A stretch of 64,000 nt of DNA from contig JBGCGA010000003.1 of the NCBI GenBank assembly GCA_045110285.1, positions 71,822 through 135,821 of the forward strand, read 5' to 3'. This DNA is from Putridiphycobacter sp045110285 (lineage in GTDB: Bacteria; Bacteroidota; Bacteroidia; Flavobacteriales_D; Crocinitomicaceae). Shown here piece by piece: positions 62,310-64,000 of this stretch. The notes beneath the pieces were generated by a model. That model did no database searches, was not told the DNA's origin, and was given only the letters and a program-made list of their open reading frames with translations. The position numbers and the translations under genes are program-made. Each line of letters opens with the position of its first letter. The first letter of the stretch is position 1.

Positions 62310-63344
62310 ATGGACGAATTCAATCATATTCAGGATAAAAAAAAGTTTTACAAGATAAAACAACCTTTAAGAGATTTTTTAATCAATTACTCTAGGATGA
62401 CTGAGCTTCCTTTAACTTATACTGATTTGCTAGCATTTCAGCAATCAATTCCTATTTTAGATAGTAACGGGAGTGACACTTTGTGGAGGTCTGTTTTGTA
62501 TCCTCAGCATGAAATGAAAAGATTGTATGAAGGACTAATTGATATTTACGAAACTTTAAATTATGATGGGGCTGAAATACGCTACTTAAATGTTGGAAGT
62601 ATAGATTTTTGCACCTTCGGAAATTCACAACCTTTTAGAATAAAGATTGTAAACGAATTGAACGATAATCATGATTATTTCTACATTAAACGTGCAGATG
62701 CTTCGCGGATCTACGGTCTTGAATTAGAAGATATTTTTTCGCCAGATAAACTGAATTATTTGGTACATAAAGAAACATTGGTTGAAGACCATATTGTGGG
62801 CATTCCTGTTGATGAATTTATAAAACGGAATAAATCTCAAAAAATAGAAAATAGAATGCGGTTGGCGAAAGAGTTTGTGAAATTCAACGAACGCTGTTTT
62901 TCGAGACTATTGGGTGATATGAGAGCATACAATTTTGTAGTTGAAATTATTCAGGATTTTGACAATGTTCAATACAGGCTAAGAGCCATGGATTTTGATC
63001 AGCAATCATACGAAGGCCGAAAAAGTATTTATTTACCACAGTACTATAAGGACAATATTGATTTGGTGAATTTGGCTTCTGAAGTAATGAGTTCAGAAAC
63101 AGTTGTACAATATCAAAGCGCTGAAAAAGTGGCCATGAAAAAGCGTTTCTTATCTTCCAAACAGAAAACTAAAAGTTTACTGCGTAAGCTTAGGTCTGAT
63201 AGAATTTCAACACCTGAGAACGTATCAAAGTTAAAAAATGACCTGTACAAACACCATAGTGATGAGGGGTTTTTGACATGCAACAACATGGGTGAAATCT
63301 TAACGTTACAATTAGAAAATCAATTACGAATTAAAATATTTTAA
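62310..63344 (+). CDS. Orphan protein with degenerate kinase-like motifs
   Basis: Soluble protein of 344 residues that I cannot assign to a named family. Elements resemble a protein-kinase/phosphotransferase fold: YFYIKRADASRIYGLELE (about 123-140, possible Lys strand), VEDHIVGIPVDEF (about 158-170, hinge-like), LGDMRAYNFVVEI (about 201-213; D203 and N208 spaced like the catalytic HxDxxxxN loop, but His is replaced by Leu or Gly) and AMDFDQQSYEGRK (about 226-238; DFD in place of DFG). The ORF is open 33 bp upstream to a TTG, but ATG at 62310 is preferred. It ends at a strong terminator. Confidence 0.6.
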   Translation: MDEFNHIQDKKKFYKIKQPLRDFLINYSRMTELPLTYTDLLAFQQSIPILDSNGSDTLWRSVLYPQHEMKRLYEGLIDIYETLNYDGAEIRYLNVGSIDFCTFGNSQPFRIKIVNELNDNHDYFYIKRADASRIYGLELEDIFSPDKLNYLVHKETLVEDHIVGIPVDEFIKRNKSQKIENRMRLAKEFVKFNERCFSRLLGDMRAYNFVVEIIQDFDNVQYRLRAMDFDQQSYEGRKSIYLPQYYKDNIDLVNLASEVMSSETVVQYQSAEKVAMKKRFLSSKQKTKSLLRKLRSDRISTPENVSKLKNDLYKHHSDEGFLTCNNMGEILTLQLENQLRIKIF

Positions 63345-63375
63345 TTTTTGCATAATTATTGGAACAAAACAAGTC

Positions 63376-63407
63376 AAAAAAACCAGACAAACTTATCTGG
63401 TTTTTTT
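63376..63407 (+). terminator. Terminator after the orphan kinase-like gene
   Basis: AAAAAAACCAGA (63376-63387) and TCTGGTTTTTTT (63396-63407) form a perfect 12-bp stem with an 8-base loop and end in a T-run. It could also act on the minus strand for the convergent lipoprotein gene. Confidence 0.88.
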
Positions 63408-63518
63408 ATTGAAAGATTATATGGAGAATTAACCTAAAATAGTTTTTAATGTTTCAGCAAAGTCAAGAGTAACTATCAACTATGTTTTACTAGAAGTTTT
63501 AAACTTATTCCAAAGCTG

Positions 63519-64000
63519 TCAAATTTGTTCCAAAAATATATATAACCTCCCAAATTTCTCAATTTCAACAGTTGCATCATAATCTGAAGAATATAAGTTT
63601 GTATCCAACACTTCCCAGGCAGCTGGATTGTCTAAAACATAAAACAAAGAATCTGGGCTAAAGTTATCGTAATACATGATCATGTTAAACTTACTAAAGC
63701 CTGGATCAAATAATGCACTGATTTTCAAGTCTACATTGCTTGGTGAAAACAGCCATAATCCATCCATTGAATAACCTATATTATTTATAAAAACTGTATC
63801 GGCAACTGCATCTTTATATTGATTTGTAGCACTATACTCTACATAAAAATTATATGCTTCTAAATAGAAACTGGTATCTACAGTATTTTTTTGAAAAAAT
63901 AATGATTCTGATATTCCAAGATTAAAAGTGCCGCCTTCAGGAGTGATCCAGTTGGTTTCAGGATTGATTGCAACCAAGTCGTTTTTTAAGCAACTGCTAA
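63519..64000 (-). CDS. Probable lipoprotein, N-terminus cut by right window edge
   Basis: The minus-strand frame is open from the edge (64000) to a stop at 63519. The first visible residues read SSCLKNDLVAINPETNW, so a lipobox Cys lies 6 residues from the edge and the true start is outside the window. The mature part (about 155 residues) is beta-rich with many aromatic and acidic residues, and ends RLYIFLEQI. No domain is recognised. A TTG at 63977 could be mistaken for the start but would lose the lipobox. Confidence 0.6.
   Translation of the reverse strand, partial: SSCLKNDLVAINPETNWITPEGGTFNLGISESLFFQKNTVDTSFYLEAYNFYVEYSATNQYKDAVADTVFINNIGYSMDGLWLFSPSNVDLKISALFDPGFSKFNMIMYYDNFSPDSLFYVLDNPAAWEVLDTNLYSSDYDATVEIEKFGRLYIFLEQI

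Noticed and set aside
63519..63977. TTG start giving a complete 152-residue protein
   Set aside because: The frame continues to the window edge through a lipobox (SSCLKN); the protein is cut, not complete.
1..64000. CRISPR, tRNA, rRNA, insertion sequence, prophage or defence island
   Set aside because: No repeat-spacer arrays, cloverleaf-like intergenic sequence, transposase or phage genes were found; the gaps between genes are short and read through.

Overview
The window looks like chromosomal core sequence of a low-G+C member of the Bacteroidota, most likely Flavobacteriales or a close relative. The evidence is alternative complex III genes, type IX secretion (T9SS) C-terminal sorting domains, a CarboxypepD_reg/TonB receptor, recurrent TAnnTTTG promoter -7 boxes, lipoproteins with Bacteroidota-style leaders and no obvious Shine-Dalgarno sites. 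No rRNA, tRNA, CRISPR array, insertion sequence, prophage or defence island was seen. Every gap over about 100 bp was read; none exceeds 300 bp.

Layout. 1-6400 (+): the last codons of purH, then the cell-elongation operon mreB-mreC-mreD-mrdA(PBP2)-rodA with a CPBP-family membrane protease attached. 6426-12044 (-): outer-membrane protein, TatD nuclease, type I asparaginase, then an ExbB/TolQ - membrane protein - ExbD - ExbD energy-transduction cluster. 12104-13157 (+): YraN and a membrane lipoprotein. 13216-19373 (-): PfkB kinase, DUF349 protein, membrane protein, two LPS-type glycosyltransferases and a DUF3108 protein. 19483-27797 (+): MmcQ/YjbR protein, cystathionine gamma-synthase, OmpA-like protein, a lipoprotein, an SDR, and tandem secreted M43 metalloproteases. 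27871-33407: DUF2853, uridine-kinase-like protein, a giant T9SS type B adhesin-like protein and a SPOR-like protein.

33649-45792 (+) is the respiratory centrepiece: ActA-B-C-D-E-F (quinol oxidation by alternative complex III) followed directly by cytochrome oxidase subunits II and I, closed by a strong terminator. Electrons would run menaquinol -> ActC/ActF -> ActB Fe-S clusters -> ActA/ActE hemes -> CuA -> heme-copper centre. A perfect 25-bp palindrome of Fur-family type lies between this operon and the divergent SPOR-like gene.

45947-48647 (+): ruvB (probable TTG start), a GC-rich folded repeat, a stand-alone GldM-C-like protein and queG. 48649-53568 (-): PPK2 kinase, a CarH-like B12-binding MerR regulator, TonB-dependent receptor and kdsB. 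53652-64000: ALDH7-type aldehyde dehydrogenase (-), TapB-like protein and LTA-synthase-family enzyme (+), VWA protein (-), acyl-CoA carboxylase beta subunit (+), EF-hand lipoprotein (-), SanA/YdcF protein and an orphan protein with degenerate kinase-like motifs (+), and a lipoprotein cut by the right edge (-).

I see no wholly new multi-gene system. The best leads are the palindrome at the respiratory operon, the helix-hairpin-helix extension of ActC, the B12-sensor MerR with altered light-sensing residues inside a TonB operon, the orphan kinase-like protein, and the solitary GldM-C-like protein beside a GC-rich repeat.
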